Assembly: GCA_022866585.1 (NCBI GenBank)
Contig: JALHUP010000233.1
Location: 1 to 14,743, forward strand
Direction: 5' to 3'
Source of the DNA: Candidatus Zixiibacteriota bacterium
Lineage (GTDB): Bacteria; Zixibacteria; MSB-5A5; SM1-73
DNA length: 14,743 nt
How positions within the stretch are numbered: the stretch's first letter is position 1; each line of letters begins with the position of its first letter. Below the pieces are notes generated by a model. That model was not told the origin of the DNA, searched no databases, and was given only the letters and a program-made list of their open reading frames with translations. Positions 1 to 6,252 of this stretch are shown one piece after another. The position numbers were made by a program, and so were the translations under genes.

Positions 1-13
1 ACGGGAAACGAGG

Positions 14-70
14 GGAGTGTAAACCTTTAGGTTTACCATTTAGAATAGTAAAGCTAAAGCTTTACACTCC
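14..70. repeat. Nested palindrome upstream of the TIGR04076 gene
   Basis: A 10-bp outer inverted repeat (GGAGTGTAAA at 14-23, TTTACACTCC at 61-70) encloses two perfect hairpins: GTAAACC/GGTTTAC at 19-25/30-36, and GTAAAGCT/AGCTTTAC at 48-55/58-65. The inner hairpins share bases with the outer stem, so the closed outer form and the two-hairpin form exclude each other. The element ends 12 bases before the ribosome binding site of the gene at 93. It could be a leader switch, the terminator of an upstream gene outside the window, or a small palindromic repeat element. The sequence does not decide between these. Confidence 0.55.
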
Positions 71-92
71 AAAATATAGATAAGGAGGAGTT

Positions 93-374
93 ATGACTCA
101 GCCATCTGAGAAAATTCCGGATATAAAGGTTACAGTAAAAAGCATCAAGGGAAAGTGTGCCTTAAAACATAAGGTAGGGGAAGAGTTTTTCTTTAAGGGT
201 GGGATAGCGCCAGGTGGATTGTGCACCGAAGGGATGTTGACCGTGATCCCTGCGGCCAGAACTTTGATGTTCGGAGGAACACACTTCTGGGAAGAGGATC
301 CGGATGTCATCTCGGTCTGCTGCCCGGATGCAAAGAATCTGGTGGTCTTCGAGATCAGAAGAGTTAAGAGTTGA
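93..374 (+). CDS. TIGR04076 family protein
   Basis: A 93-residue soluble protein of unknown function. I recognise the TIGR04076 family from the overall pattern: an N-terminal beta-strand with a KCALKHKVGEEF stretch (residues 21-32), a central GGLCTEGM (41-48), the LMFGG turn (58-62), an acidic tryptophan segment (66-70), and a C-terminal VCCPDAKNLVVFEI (75-88). Cysteines at 22, 44, 76 and 77 are the positions that could bind a metal or react with thiols; this is inference. The ATG follows a strong ribosome binding site (aaggaggag, 82-90). No signal peptide or membrane segment is visible. It is monocistronic here and converges on the DUF523 gene. Family members are small stand-alone proteins with no established biochemical role, so the name is a family label only. 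Confidence 0.8.
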   Translation: MTQPSEKIPDIKVTVKSIKGKCALKHKVGEEFFFKGGIAPGGLCTEGMLTVIPAARTLMFGGTHFWEEDPDVISVCCPDAKNLVVFEIRRVKS

Positions 375-414
375 GAGTAAAGAGCTTAGAACTGAGAGCA
401 TAGAGTGTAAAGCT
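361..414. repeat. Degenerate purine-rich repeat after the TIGR04076 gene
   Basis: From the last codons of the gene to about 414 the sequence is a loose run of gagag/taaag units (for example gagttaagag, ttgagagtaa, actgagagca, tagagtgtaa). The last 12 bases, GAGTGTAAAGCT at 403-414, are the exact inverted copy of 58-69, so the gene at 93-374 is bracketed by 12-bp inverted repeats. No coding potential is visible. Confidence 0.4.
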
Positions 415-435
415 GGAAGACCTACTCTTTAGTTC

Positions 436-489
436 GGACAGGGGTTGCACCTGTGTCCGTCATAAGGGTGGGGGTGCAACTCCCACCCT
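436..489. terminator. Double hairpin between convergent genes
   Basis: Two stem-loops lie back to back between the convergent TIGR04076 and DUF523 genes. The first is an imperfect GGACA...TGTCC hairpin (436-457). The second is a perfect 8-bp stem AGGGTGGG/CCCACCCT (465-472/482-489) with a 9-base loop. The loops also contain the complementary octamers GTTGCACC (444-451) and GGTGCAAC (473-480), which could form a third, competing helix. No clear U-tract follows on either strand, so termination is inferred from position, not shown. Confidence 0.4.
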
Positions 490-498
490 AACGTAGCG

Positions 499-939
499 TT
501 ATCTAGGCTCAACCTTTATACCGCTCCTTTTGAATAAAGCTACCGTGACCCCATCTCCTTTAACCCGCCTCCCTTTTCTTTTTATCCACCCGCATCCACA
601 CGCAGGGCTTTCTTGTTTCATGAATGCTTTTTTTATTTTGAATTTTTTTGCAATCGTAAGAGAGGCGAAAGCGCCTCTCAAAAAGAAAGGAGTCAAATCC
701 TCCCCCTTTCTGGAGACGACCTTTCGTTGTTGACAAAGGACCTCTTTACCATCTCCTTTCTCTATCTCTCCGGGCAAACGCGGAACCGGAAGACCACCTA
801 ACTCCTCTGGACAGACTGGAATGGCTTTTCCCTTTTTAACCAACTCCGCTATTTGCTCGTCTCTGGCATCTTTTCCATCGAACCGCGAGCAGATCCCACA
901 AAGGCACGCAGAGACCAAATATTCGACCTTACTGCTCAT
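499..939 (-). CDS. DUF523 domain-containing protein
   Basis: A 146-residue cytoplasmic protein of the DUF523 (YbbK-like) family. The family landmarks appear in order: VSACLCG near the N-terminus (residues 9-15, with FDG shortly after), VCPEELGGLPVPR (42-54), an EI-GDG segment (58-64), KQESPACGCG in the second half (about 108-117), and GDGVTVALF (about 128-136). Conserved cysteines in SACLCG, CPE and SPACG are typical of the family and suggest a metal or Fe-S site; this is inference. Length is normal. The function of the family is not established. The ATG at 939 has no good ribosome binding site; an internal TTG just before VSACL is an alternative start. No partner gene is adjacent on the same strand. 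Confidence 0.85.
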   Translation of the reverse strand: MSSKVEYLVSACLCGICSRFDGKDARDEQIAELVKKGKAIPVCPEELGGLPVPRLPGEIEKGDGKEVLCQQRKVVSRKGEDLTPFFLRGAFASLTIAKKFKIKKAFMKQESPACGCGWIKRKGRRVKGDGVTVALFKRSGIKVEPR

Positions 940-1025
940 TTGAAATTATTAAAAAAATGGGTCTTCTCCAAAAAAGTTGGCAATGTATGAGCTTGTATTT
1001 GCACCAAAAACCATGGCTGTTTTAT

Positions 1026-1081
1026 ACCTCTCCCCCTTTGTCCCCCTCTCCATTTCATGGAGAGGGGGTAGGGGGTGAGGT
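1026..1081. repeat. Long C/G-run palindrome
   Basis: An almost perfect 56-bp palindrome. The core is CCCCCTCTCCAT (1042-1053) and ATGGAGAGGGGG (1057-1068) around a 3-base loop. An outer arm (ACCTCTCCCCC, 1026-1036) matches GGGGGTGAGGT (1071-1081) with one mismatch. This resembles dispersed intergenic palindromes found in many environmental bacterial genomes. It sits between the M23 terminator and the start of the DUF523 gene. Apart from this element and the terminator at 1161-1205, positions 940-1235 show nothing recognisable. Confidence 0.6.
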
Positions 1082-1160
1082 CATCATTCTGCCAACTTTG
1101 TTAATTCCCAAGGATTCTTATTCTTATCAAAAATTTCAGCCACTAAAATGGAGAAGATCC

Positions 1161-1205
1161 AAAAAATAAAACCTCGACTCCAGTGTAGGGATGGTCAAAT
1201 CGAGG
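1161..1205 (-). terminator. Rho-independent terminator of the M23 gene
   Basis: Read leftward, a CCTCGA/TCGAGG stem (1205-1200 and 1177-1172) with a 22-base loop is followed at once by a run of mostly T (complement of aaaaaataaaa, 1161-1171). It lies about 30 bases after the M23 stop codon, in the right orientation. Confidence 0.65.
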
Positions 1206-1235
1206 CTTTGTGAGAGACAGTTCAAAAAGCAGAGT

Positions 1236-2153
1236 TCAATCTAGAAGATATGGGCTCGATAGAATATAGTTGAGAGGGTTTTTCGGTTGACCTTGAAAGT
1301 GGACCTCATAGTGCAGGTGCGGTCCCGTGGTATAGCCGGTGTTTCCTACCGCTCCGATCACCTCGCCCCTTTTCACATACTGCCCTCTTACAACTTTTGA
1401 CAGGGAAAGATGCGCATATACGGTGGTGTAACCGGATAGATGGCTGATCAGAATCATTTTCCCCAGACCCGGATCTCTTTCCACAGAACTGACTATTCCG
1501 TCCGCAGTGGCATATACGGGCGTGCCGATATCTGCCGCTAAATCTATCCCCAGATGAGGTTGTGTTCTTCCAGTGAAAGGATCCATCTTAGTTCCAAAGC
1601 CACGGCTGAAGTATCCTGTAGTAGGGCAGATAGAAGGAGTGTGATCCAAAACCTTTTTCTTGTCGGAAAGATTCGAATATATCTGATTGAAGCTTTCTCT
1701 TTCAAATCTGGCTTGTCTTAAAACCTTGTCCAGCTCGGCTTCAGCCTCCTGAACCTGTTTCACCGTCAGGCTCTGGTTAGAGAATTGGTTTGGCATCGGA
1801 CCTCCTACTCCCACCTCTCTTAGTTGGACATCCACCTCCGGCAGTCCGAAGACCATCCGAACAGTTCCTTCTTTTTCTATTAAACTTGCCATCTCCCCCT
1901 TTAAGTTCAATATCACAGAATTCAAGTCCAAAAGCTTGCTCTCCAGATATTTATTCTCCTTTTCCAATTGGCTCAGCTTGGCTCTATCCAAAATCTTGCC
2001 AAAAAAATCAAAAGAGAAAAATAGATTAAGTAAAACCAAAAGGAAAAAGCTAAAGGAAAGGAAATAAAGAAAGGGAGCAGAAATCTTCCTTTTGAGGATC
2101 TTTCCTCTATCGTGGGGAATAATTAGAACCGAAAAATGTTTTTCCCGCCTCAT
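1236..2153 (-). CDS. Membrane-anchored M23 family metallopeptidase
   Basis: A 305-residue murein hydrolase-type protein. A basic N-terminus (residues 1-23) precedes one transmembrane helix (about 26-48). A predicted coiled coil (about 57-95) and a linker with LPEVDVQLREVGVGGP (104-119) lead to a C-terminal LytM/M23 domain (about 175-300). The metal site is complete: H200 and D204 in HLGID, H281 in the HLH motif (H279 being the usual catalytic histidine), plus H248 in YAHLS. The expected activity is cutting peptide cross-bridges of peptidoglycan, with the enzyme held on the outer face of the inner membrane. The linker motif is typical of coiled-coil M23 proteins, which often occur next to bactofilin genes; no bactofilin gene adjoins here. 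The ATG at 2153 follows a GGGA-type ribosome binding site. It is monocistronic, with its own promoter and terminator. Confidence 0.9.
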   Translation of the reverse strand: MRREKHFSVLIIPHDRGKILKRKISAPFLYFLSFSFFLLVLLNLFFSFDFFGKILDRAKLSQLEKENKYLESKLLDLNSVILNLKGEMASLIEKEGTVRMVFGLPEVDVQLREVGVGGPMPNQFSNQSLTVKQVQEAEAELDKVLRQARFERESFNQIYSNLSDKKKVLDHTPSICPTTGYFSRGFGTKMDPFTGRTQPHLGIDLAADIGTPVYATADGIVSSVERDPGLGKMILISHLSGYTTVYAHLSLSKVVRGQYVKRGEVIGAVGNTGYTTGPHLHYEVHFQGQPKNPLNYILSSPYLLD

Positions 2154-2177
2154 TTTACTTCCCTATGTAAAAGGGAA

Positions 2178-2199
2178 CCAAATTTACCCTGAAATTTGG
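2178..2199 (-). promoter_or_regulatory. Hairpin in the M23 5' leader
   Basis: A perfect 8-bp stem CCAAATTT/AAATTTGG (2178-2185/2192-2199) with a 6-base loop lies within the short transcribed leader between the promoter and the M23 start codon. A role in translation control is possible but not shown. Confidence 0.35.
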
Positions 2200-2217
2200 C
2201 ACACCCAAGTCTGGGTT

Positions 2218-2246
2218 AAAATAAACACCCCACTTTAGTTTGTCAA
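2218..2246 (-). promoter_or_regulatory. Promoter of the M23 gene
   Basis: Read leftward: a perfect -35 TTGACA (2246-2241), a 17-base spacer and -10 TATTTT (2223-2218). Transcription would start near 2211, giving a leader of about 58 bases before the M23 ATG at 2153. Confidence 0.7.
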
Positions 2247-2270
2247 GTATTTTTTTCTATTGAAAGAAAT

Positions 2271-2292
2271 TTTTCCTCAAGTTAGAGGAAAA
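2271..2292 (-). terminator. Hairpin terminator after the small ORF
   Basis: A perfect 8-bp stem TTTTCCTC/GAGGAAAA with a 6-base loop. Leftward it is followed by ATTTCTTTC, a weak U-rich tail. It sits about 40 bases after the stop of the small ORF at 2331-2582 and just before the M23 promoter, so it would close the leftward transcript from the 3033-3061 promoter if that is not stopped earlier. Confidence 0.45.
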
Positions 2293-2330
2293 GATTTTAG
2301 AGTCCGATTCAAAGGGAATGTCGCATGTCT

Positions 2331-2582
2331 TTATTTGATGAGGATATATTCTCTTTTTAGAATCTTGTTAACCACCTTGATGAACTTTTCCGAATTCAGG
2401 GTCTGCAGACTATAGATGTGCCAATAGGTCTTCTCCGGCATCTTATAATTCGATTTTCGTCTCTTAGGCATTCTGTTTGATTCCCCCCATGTTTCCTCCG
2501 GGGTCAATGGGGGAAAACCAAAAGAACCCTCATTAACCTTGTCGGCATTTTGTTCGATTTCTAAAGCTAACTTCTTCGACAT
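2331..2582 (-). CDS. Doubtful small hypothetical protein
   Basis: An 83-codon ORF from an ATG at 2582; a TTG four codons upstream would give 87. I do not recognise the protein. It is basic in its second half, with no signal peptide, membrane helix or known motif. Neither start has a visible ribosome binding site. The middle codons (around FPPLTPEETWGES) come from an imperfect palindrome at about 2482-2516 (TTCCCCCCAT against ATGGGGGAA), so part of the frame is made of a repeat-like sequence. A hairpin terminator follows. It could be a real small gene, an old fragment, or a chance ORF within a non-coding transcript. Confidence 0.3.
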   Translation of the reverse strand: MSKKLALEIEQNADKVNEGSFGFPPLTPEETWGESNRMPKRRKSNYKMPEKTYWHIYSLQTLNSEKFIKVVNKILKREYILIK

Positions 2583-2726
2583 TTTATAAAGCAATTGTTA
2601 TGCCCACAGAAACACGGAAGCCTAACCCAGATCCTTAAATCACAATCGCCGATGCTATTTTGACTTACCTACCTAAGAAGCTGACATAAGAAATACACAA
2701 AAATTTCTCTTCCAGAGAACTTATCG

Positions 2727-2751
2727 GGAAAAGACCACAAAATGTGGCTTT
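2727..2751. terminator. Bidirectional hairpin terminator
   Basis: The stem CCACA/TGTGG (2735-2739/2743-2747) with a 3-base loop extends through flanking AAAG/CTTT. It is followed by CTTTTTG rightward and by TCTTTTCCC leftward, so it could stop transcripts on both strands. Leftward it would end an RNA of about 300 bases from the promoter at 3033-3061. Confidence 0.45.
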
Positions 2752-2768
2752 TTGCCAATATTTTTTAA

Positions 2769-2798
2769 CAACCCCAATTACTCGGTTGCTGTTTTTTT
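2769..2798 (+). terminator. Rightward terminator-like hairpin
   Basis: A CAACC/GGTTG stem (2769-2773/2784-2788) with a 10-base loop is followed by CTG and seven T's. The shape is that of an intrinsic terminator on the + strand, yet no rightward gene lies upstream within this gap. It may stop an antisense or unrecognised transcript, or be chance. Confidence 0.35.
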
Positions 2799-2864
2799 GA
2801 GCCAGTCTCGGGTGGCGAAAAATTGACAGCAAAAACCCAAGTGAGATTTTTCTATCTTCTTATT

Positions 2865-3027
2865 ATCTGGTAGGTGAAAAAGGAAATTAGGTTTCGAAGG
2901 TATAACAACTACGGCACAAAATCCCCACGAAACCGCCCCCTCGCGGAAAAGAAAAAACGTAGGGTCGTAGGAAACCTTCAGCCCATAATTGTTACTTCTG
3001 CATTTCTTTCCTTTCTTCCTACTTTCA
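2865..3027 (-). ncRNA. Candidate structured RNA, 6S-like
   Basis: Downstream of a strong leftward promoter lies about 160 bases that fold into one long rod. The 5' end GTAGGAAGAAAGGAAA (3022-3007) pairs with the 3' segment TTTCCTTTTTCACCTAC (2886-2870). After a large internal loop come nested helices: GAAGG/CCTTC (2979-2975/2900-2896) or, alternatively, GGTTTC/GAAACC (2976-2971/2895-2890). Then come CTACG/CGTAG (2970-2966/2913-2909), CCCTACG/CGTGGGG (2964-2958/2929-2923) and a CCGC/GCGG tip (2946-2943/2936-2933). A closing stem, asymmetric bubble and long apical arm at this length match the architecture of 6S RNA, which binds housekeeping RNA polymerase. No frame here codes for a credible protein. 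I saw no tmRNA, RNase P or SRP signature. The 6S label is inference from shape and size only; the AT-rich closing stem is not typical. Confidence 0.4.
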
Positions 3028-3032
3028 AGCCT

Positions 3033-3061
3033 AAATTATAATCTGTTAAAAAGTTTGTCAA
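3033..3061 (-). promoter_or_regulatory. Strong leftward promoter for the structured RNA
   Basis: Leftward: a perfect -35 TTGACA (3061-3056), then TAATTT (3038-3033) at 17 bases. A perfect TATAAT (3040-3035) overlaps it at a shorter spacing of 15. The start would be near 3027. It points away from the ECF sigma gene and into a gap with no clear protein gene. Confidence 0.65.
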
Positions 3062-3274
3062 GCATTTTATTTCAATGATTCCAGAATCACTCGCTATTAG
3101 TTAACATAATTCTCTCCTTTTCTCTTGAAGTTTAACGAAGTCAACAGCTTAGATGCTGATACATATTTGTGTGTAGTTTGTTATCAATAACACCCTATTT
3201 TTTAGAGACTCACAAAAACACTCTTTTCCCCTTGTTTTTCAATTCGATTGTGCTATTTTCTAAACAGATTTGAT

Positions 3275-3299
3275 GAAACTTATTTTACGCTCAAACGTA
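3275..3299 (+). promoter_or_regulatory. Candidate ECF-type autoregulatory promoter
   Basis: GAAAC (3275-3279), a 16-base spacer and CGTA (3296-3299) match the general ECF sigma pattern (an AAC-type -35 and a CGT-type -10). The start would be near 3306, a few bases before the ribosome binding site of the sigma gene. No housekeeping-type promoter is obvious here. Autoregulation is inferred from the pattern and position. Confidence 0.45.
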
Positions 3300-3321
3300 T
3301 TCAAAATTGAAAGGGATCTTT

Positions 3322-3888
3322 GTGAAAGAGGAAGATGAGATCCTGATAAAGGAAGCGTTAGCCGGCAACCAGAAAGCGTTCAAACTTTTGCTCTATAAAC
3401 ACCGAGACGCGATCTATCATGTGATTTTGAAGATAGTGCACAATCAGGAGGAAGCGAGGGACTTGGTTCAGGAAACCTTTATGAAAGCTTTTGGCTCTTT
3501 GGCTACTTATAAATCCGAGTATCGATTTACCACCTGGTTATATAGGATTGCGGCTAACTGCTCGATCGACTATCTCAGGAGAAAAAAGATCGATTCTCTT
3601 TCCCTGGACCAGCCATTGGAAACCAAAGATGGAAATGTGGGAATCGAGCTTGCGGATTGGACCTACAATCCGGAGGTGGATTTAGACTCCAAACAGAAGG
3701 TGCTTTCTATAAACCAAGCCATCGATTCGCTTCCCCAAAAATACCGTGAAGTGATACTTTATCGACATAAACAAGATAAATCTTATGAACAGATCGCAGA
3801 GATATTGGGAATCCCGGTGGGAACCGTTAAAGCCAGAATCTTCAGAGCCAGAGAGCTTTTGAAAAAGAAACTTAAGTCCCTTAGGTGA
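3322..3888 (+). CDS. ECF-type RNA polymerase sigma factor
   Basis: A 188-residue sigma-70 family factor with only regions 2 and 4, the layout of ECF sigma factors. Region 2 spans about residues 18-88, including EARDLVQETFMKAF (44-57) and the -10-binding TTWLYRIAANCSIDYLRR (70-87). Region 4 spans about 130-183, with LPQKYREVILYRH (137-149), the helix-turn-helix SYEQIAEILGIPVGTVKARIFRAR (154-177) and a basic tail. I chose the GTG at 3322 because AAAGGGA lies at the right distance before it; a TTG five codons upstream (3307) has no such site. It is the first gene of a four-gene operon, and its TGA is followed 11 bases later by the DUF4097 gene. No anti-sigma gene adjoins, which is unusual. It probably directs RNA polymerase to envelope-stress genes, including its own operon; this is inference from context. 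Confidence 0.9.
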   Translation: MKEEDEILIKEALAGNQKAFKLLLYKHRDAIYHVILKIVHNQEEARDLVQETFMKAFGSLATYKSEYRFTTWLYRIAANCSIDYLRRKKIDSLSLDQPLETKDGNVGIELADWTYNPEVDLDSKQKVLSINQAIDSLPQKYREVILYRHKQDKSYEQIAEILGIPVGTVKARIFRARELLKKKLKSLR

Positions 3889-3899
3889 GGATTAAGATC

Positions 3900-4982
3900 A
3901 TGAAAAAAAGACAGATTTTGAACACTTCTTTCCTTTTGATTTTTGTGTTTGTTCTTATCTTTCCTCCCATAGCTTCTGCAGAGGAGTATACTTTCACTCT
4001 CCATAAAGAGCTTCCAGCAACCGCAAGTCCCTCCCTAAAGGTCCAAAATACCTCCGGCGAAATTAAAATCGAGTCTCATCCTGAAAACAAAATCATAATT
4101 GATGCTTTAAAGGTGGTGGAGGCTGATAATTCCGAAGAGGCAAAAAGAAAAACAGACGGAATCGAAGTCGTCATAGAAAATTATGATTCCAAGGTGGAGA
4201 TCAAAACCAAATACACTCCTTTGAAATCAAAAAGTTTCTGGGAAGCTGTTTTGGGCTTTGATGGGAAAAGCTCTGGTTATGTTGATTACCATATATTGGT
4301 TCCTGAAAAGATCGAACTAAACGTCTCCAGCATCTCGGGAGATGTGATAATTTCTGATATCTCCGGAGGCGTAGAGGTAAATGTAACCTCTGGCGATTTA
4401 TGGATAAAAAGGATCAAAGGACATCTTGATTTGGAGACCACGAGTGGGGATGTGGAAATCTCCATGATAGAGGGTGGCGTCATCGCCTCTGGAACCAGCT
4501 CCAATTTAGAAATGTTTGACATCAAAGGGGACGCAAATTTAAGCTCCACCAGTGGAGATATCTCTGCCGAAGATATAGCGGGCTCAATCCAAATTAATAA
4601 TACCAGCGGAGACGTATCCTTAAAAGAAGTAGAGGGAAACATAGAGGTCACCACCGCATCCGGGGATGTGATAATAGATCAGAAAGAGGGAGGCTTACGC
4701 TTAGAAAGCTCCAGTGGAGACGTGGAGGTGAAAACTAAAATCTTTCCCCAATATAAATATTATGTGGAGACCTCCAGCGGCTACATCCGTTTGTTGTTAC
4801 CGCAGGATTCCAATGCAGAAGTAGAACTTGAAACTTCCAGCGGAAGCTTAGATTGTAAGCTCCCCTTGACTGTATCCAGCATTTCCAGAAATTTGTTAAA
4901 AGGAAAGTTGGGCGAAGGTGGACCCCAGATTAATCTTATCACTACCAGCGGAGATATCAGCTTGGGGGAATACACAAGATGA
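3900..4982 (+). CDS. Exported DUF4097 beta-repeat protein
   Basis: A 360-residue protein with an N-terminal signal peptide (hydrophobic core about residues 9-24, likely cleavage after ASA at 27), then a DUF4097 beta-solenoid. The motif SGD recurs at residues 146, 164, 182, 218, 236, 254 and 272, with a degenerate SSN at 200, an exact 18-residue spacing. Looser SSG/TSG copies appear at about 293, 314 and 350. Each unit is a short pair of strands, as in a right-handed beta-helix. The molecular role of DUF4097 proteins is poorly known; they occur often in operons with ECF sigma factors and toastrack or PspC-like genes, where they are thought to serve the envelope. The ATG at 3900 lies 9 bases after AGGTGAGG; a GTG at 3885 overlapping the sigma stop is an alternative. 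The last codons overlap the next gene by ATGA, implying coupled translation. Confidence 0.85.
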   Translation: MKKRQILNTSFLLIFVFVLIFPPIASAEEYTFTLHKELPATASPSLKVQNTSGEIKIESHPENKIIIDALKVVEADNSEEAKRKTDGIEVVIENYDSKVEIKTKYTPLKSKSFWEAVLGFDGKSSGYVDYHILVPEKIELNVSSISGDVIISDISGGVEVNVTSGDLWIKRIKGHLDLETTSGDVEISMIEGGVIASGTSSNLEMFDIKGDANLSSTSGDISAEDIAGSIQINNTSGDVSLKEVEGNIEVTTASGDVIIDQKEGGLRLESSSGDVEVKTKIFPQYKYYVETSSGYIRLLLPQDSNAEVELETSSGSLDCKLPLTVSSISRNLLKGKLGEGGPQINLITTSGDISLGEYTR

Positions 4983-6238
4983 AGAACTTCTTTAAAAAAA
5001 CCTGGACCATCGCTTTAACCCTGTTCTTATTAGCTGTACCTTTTGTTTTTGGTCAAACCGAGAAGGAACGAGTATCCCACAAGGAGAAGACAAAATCGGA
5101 TACTACGGAGGCTGAAAAAAGCAAGCTTCCCTCCAAAGTTGCAGAGATTCGTATTGATGAGGAGGGTATTTTTATCCGCACCCAGGAGGGGAAAGAACTC
5201 AGATTGGGCAAAACAGAAAAAGAAGGAGAATCCGTCATCGACAAGGAGGGAATCAAGATAGGTGATCTGAGGATAGATTTAAAATCATTAAAAGATTTAA
5301 AAATACCTCCTGTTGAGATAGAATCCCTCGAAAAATCTAAGAAGGTTTCTACCATCAATCGTGACATCGTAAAGATGGGAAGGGACATAGTGGTGGAGGA
5401 GTATGAAAAGGTAGATGGTGACGTGGTGGCGGTGGGGGGAGATGTCACGGTCAAGGGCACAGTCACCGGTGATGTGGTAGCAGTGGGAGGGGATATTCTT
5501 GTAACAGCCACGGGAGTTATTGAGGGCGATGCGTCAAGCATAGGAGGTGACATAGAAAAAGAAACGGGAGCAGAAATTAGAGGAAAAAGATTTCGAACTT
5601 TTCTCCCCAAAATTTTCTTTACACCCCCTACCTTCTTTGGTGCGTTTCAGGGATTGGCTCTTTTTGCAAGAATCCTCAAGATCATGCTCTTGTTGTTTTT
5701 AGGAATTGTGGTGATCTCCATCGTTCCCAAAAATGTAGCCAAGGTCAAAGACAAGGTAAGGCAAGATTTCCTGAAATCCGCCTTGGTTGGATTTGCGGGT
5801 GAAATTCTGATCATTCCTGTCTTCCTTCTTTTAATTGTCACCATCATCGGCATCCCCGTCGCAATTTTGGTAGAGCCCCTATTGATTCTGGCGGCTTTGA
5901 TTTTGGGATACACTGGAATATCCTACTTTATCGGTGAAAAGTTAAGAGAAGGCACCAGCCTGAAGCCCGAGTCACCCATGATGATTTTGGTCATCGGAAT
6001 CCTGGCGGTGGAGTCCGTTCTGCTTTTGGCAAGAGTGGTGGGAATTTTCGGGCATTTTCTTTTTGCCTTCAGTTGGATTTTAACTTTCGTCGGATGGCTG
6101 ATCTGGTATGTGGCAATAACTGTCGGCTTCGGTGCCTCCATCTTGACCCGTCTGGGCACCCGACCAAAAGAGGTCAAATTAGCTCCAAGCCCCGCCAATC
6201 CATCTAACTTTACTGCTAACGAGAAAACTTCAGGTTAA
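4979..6238 (+). CDS. Membrane protein with bactofilin-like repeats
   Basis: A 419-residue protein. A signal peptide or first membrane helix (about residues 9-24) is followed by a charged, probably extracytoplasmic region (26-140). A short stack of glycine-valine repeats resembling polymer-forming/bactofilin strands comes next (VDGDVVAVGGDVTVKGTVTG at 145-164, then GDVVAVGGDI at 164-173 and GDASSIGGDI at 183-192). The C-terminal half is hydrophobic, with about four to five transmembrane stretches (roughly 229-249, 266-292, 296-320, 333-353, 358-388). It starts in an ATGA overlap with the DUF4097 gene. I do not know a precise function; the combination suggests a sensor or scaffold in the inner membrane for the envelope-stress operon. 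In the absence of a standard anti-sigma gene it is one candidate to restrain the sigma factor, though no zinc-finger or anti-sigma motif is visible. Confidence 0.75.
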   Translation: MKNFFKKTWTIALTLFLLAVPFVFGQTEKERVSHKEKTKSDTTEAEKSKLPSKVAEIRIDEEGIFIRTQEGKELRLGKTEKEGESVIDKEGIKIGDLRIDLKSLKDLKIPPVEIESLEKSKKVSTINRDIVKMGRDIVVEEYEKVDGDVVAVGGDVTVKGTVTGDVVAVGGDILVTATGVIEGDASSIGGDIEKETGAEIRGKRFRTFLPKIFFTPPTFFGAFQGLALFARILKIMLLLFLGIVVISIVPKNVAKVKDKVRQDFLKSALVGFAGEILIIPVFLLLIVTIIGIPVAILVEPLLILAALILGYTGISYFIGEKLREGTSLKPESPMMILVIGILAVESVLLLARVVGIFGHFLFAFSWILTFVGWLIWYVAITVGFGASILTRLGTRPKEVKLAPSPANPSNFTANEKTSG

Positions 6239-6252
6239 AGGACGGAATAGAA

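Noticed and set aside
957..1169. A 70-codon rightward ORF between DUF523 and M23
   Set aside because: It runs through the 56-bp palindrome and the M23 terminator and has no ribosome binding site or recognisable protein features.
3307..3321. TTG at 3307 as the start of the ECF sigma gene
   Set aside because: It lacks an upstream ribosome binding site and would be nearly leaderless given the candidate promoter; the GTG at 3322 has AAAGGGA at the right distance.
4286..4654. Long antisense ORF within the DUF4097 gene
   Set aside because: It mirrors the codon pattern of the 54-bp repeats on the other strand, and the translation is a low-complexity serine/proline-rich sequence.
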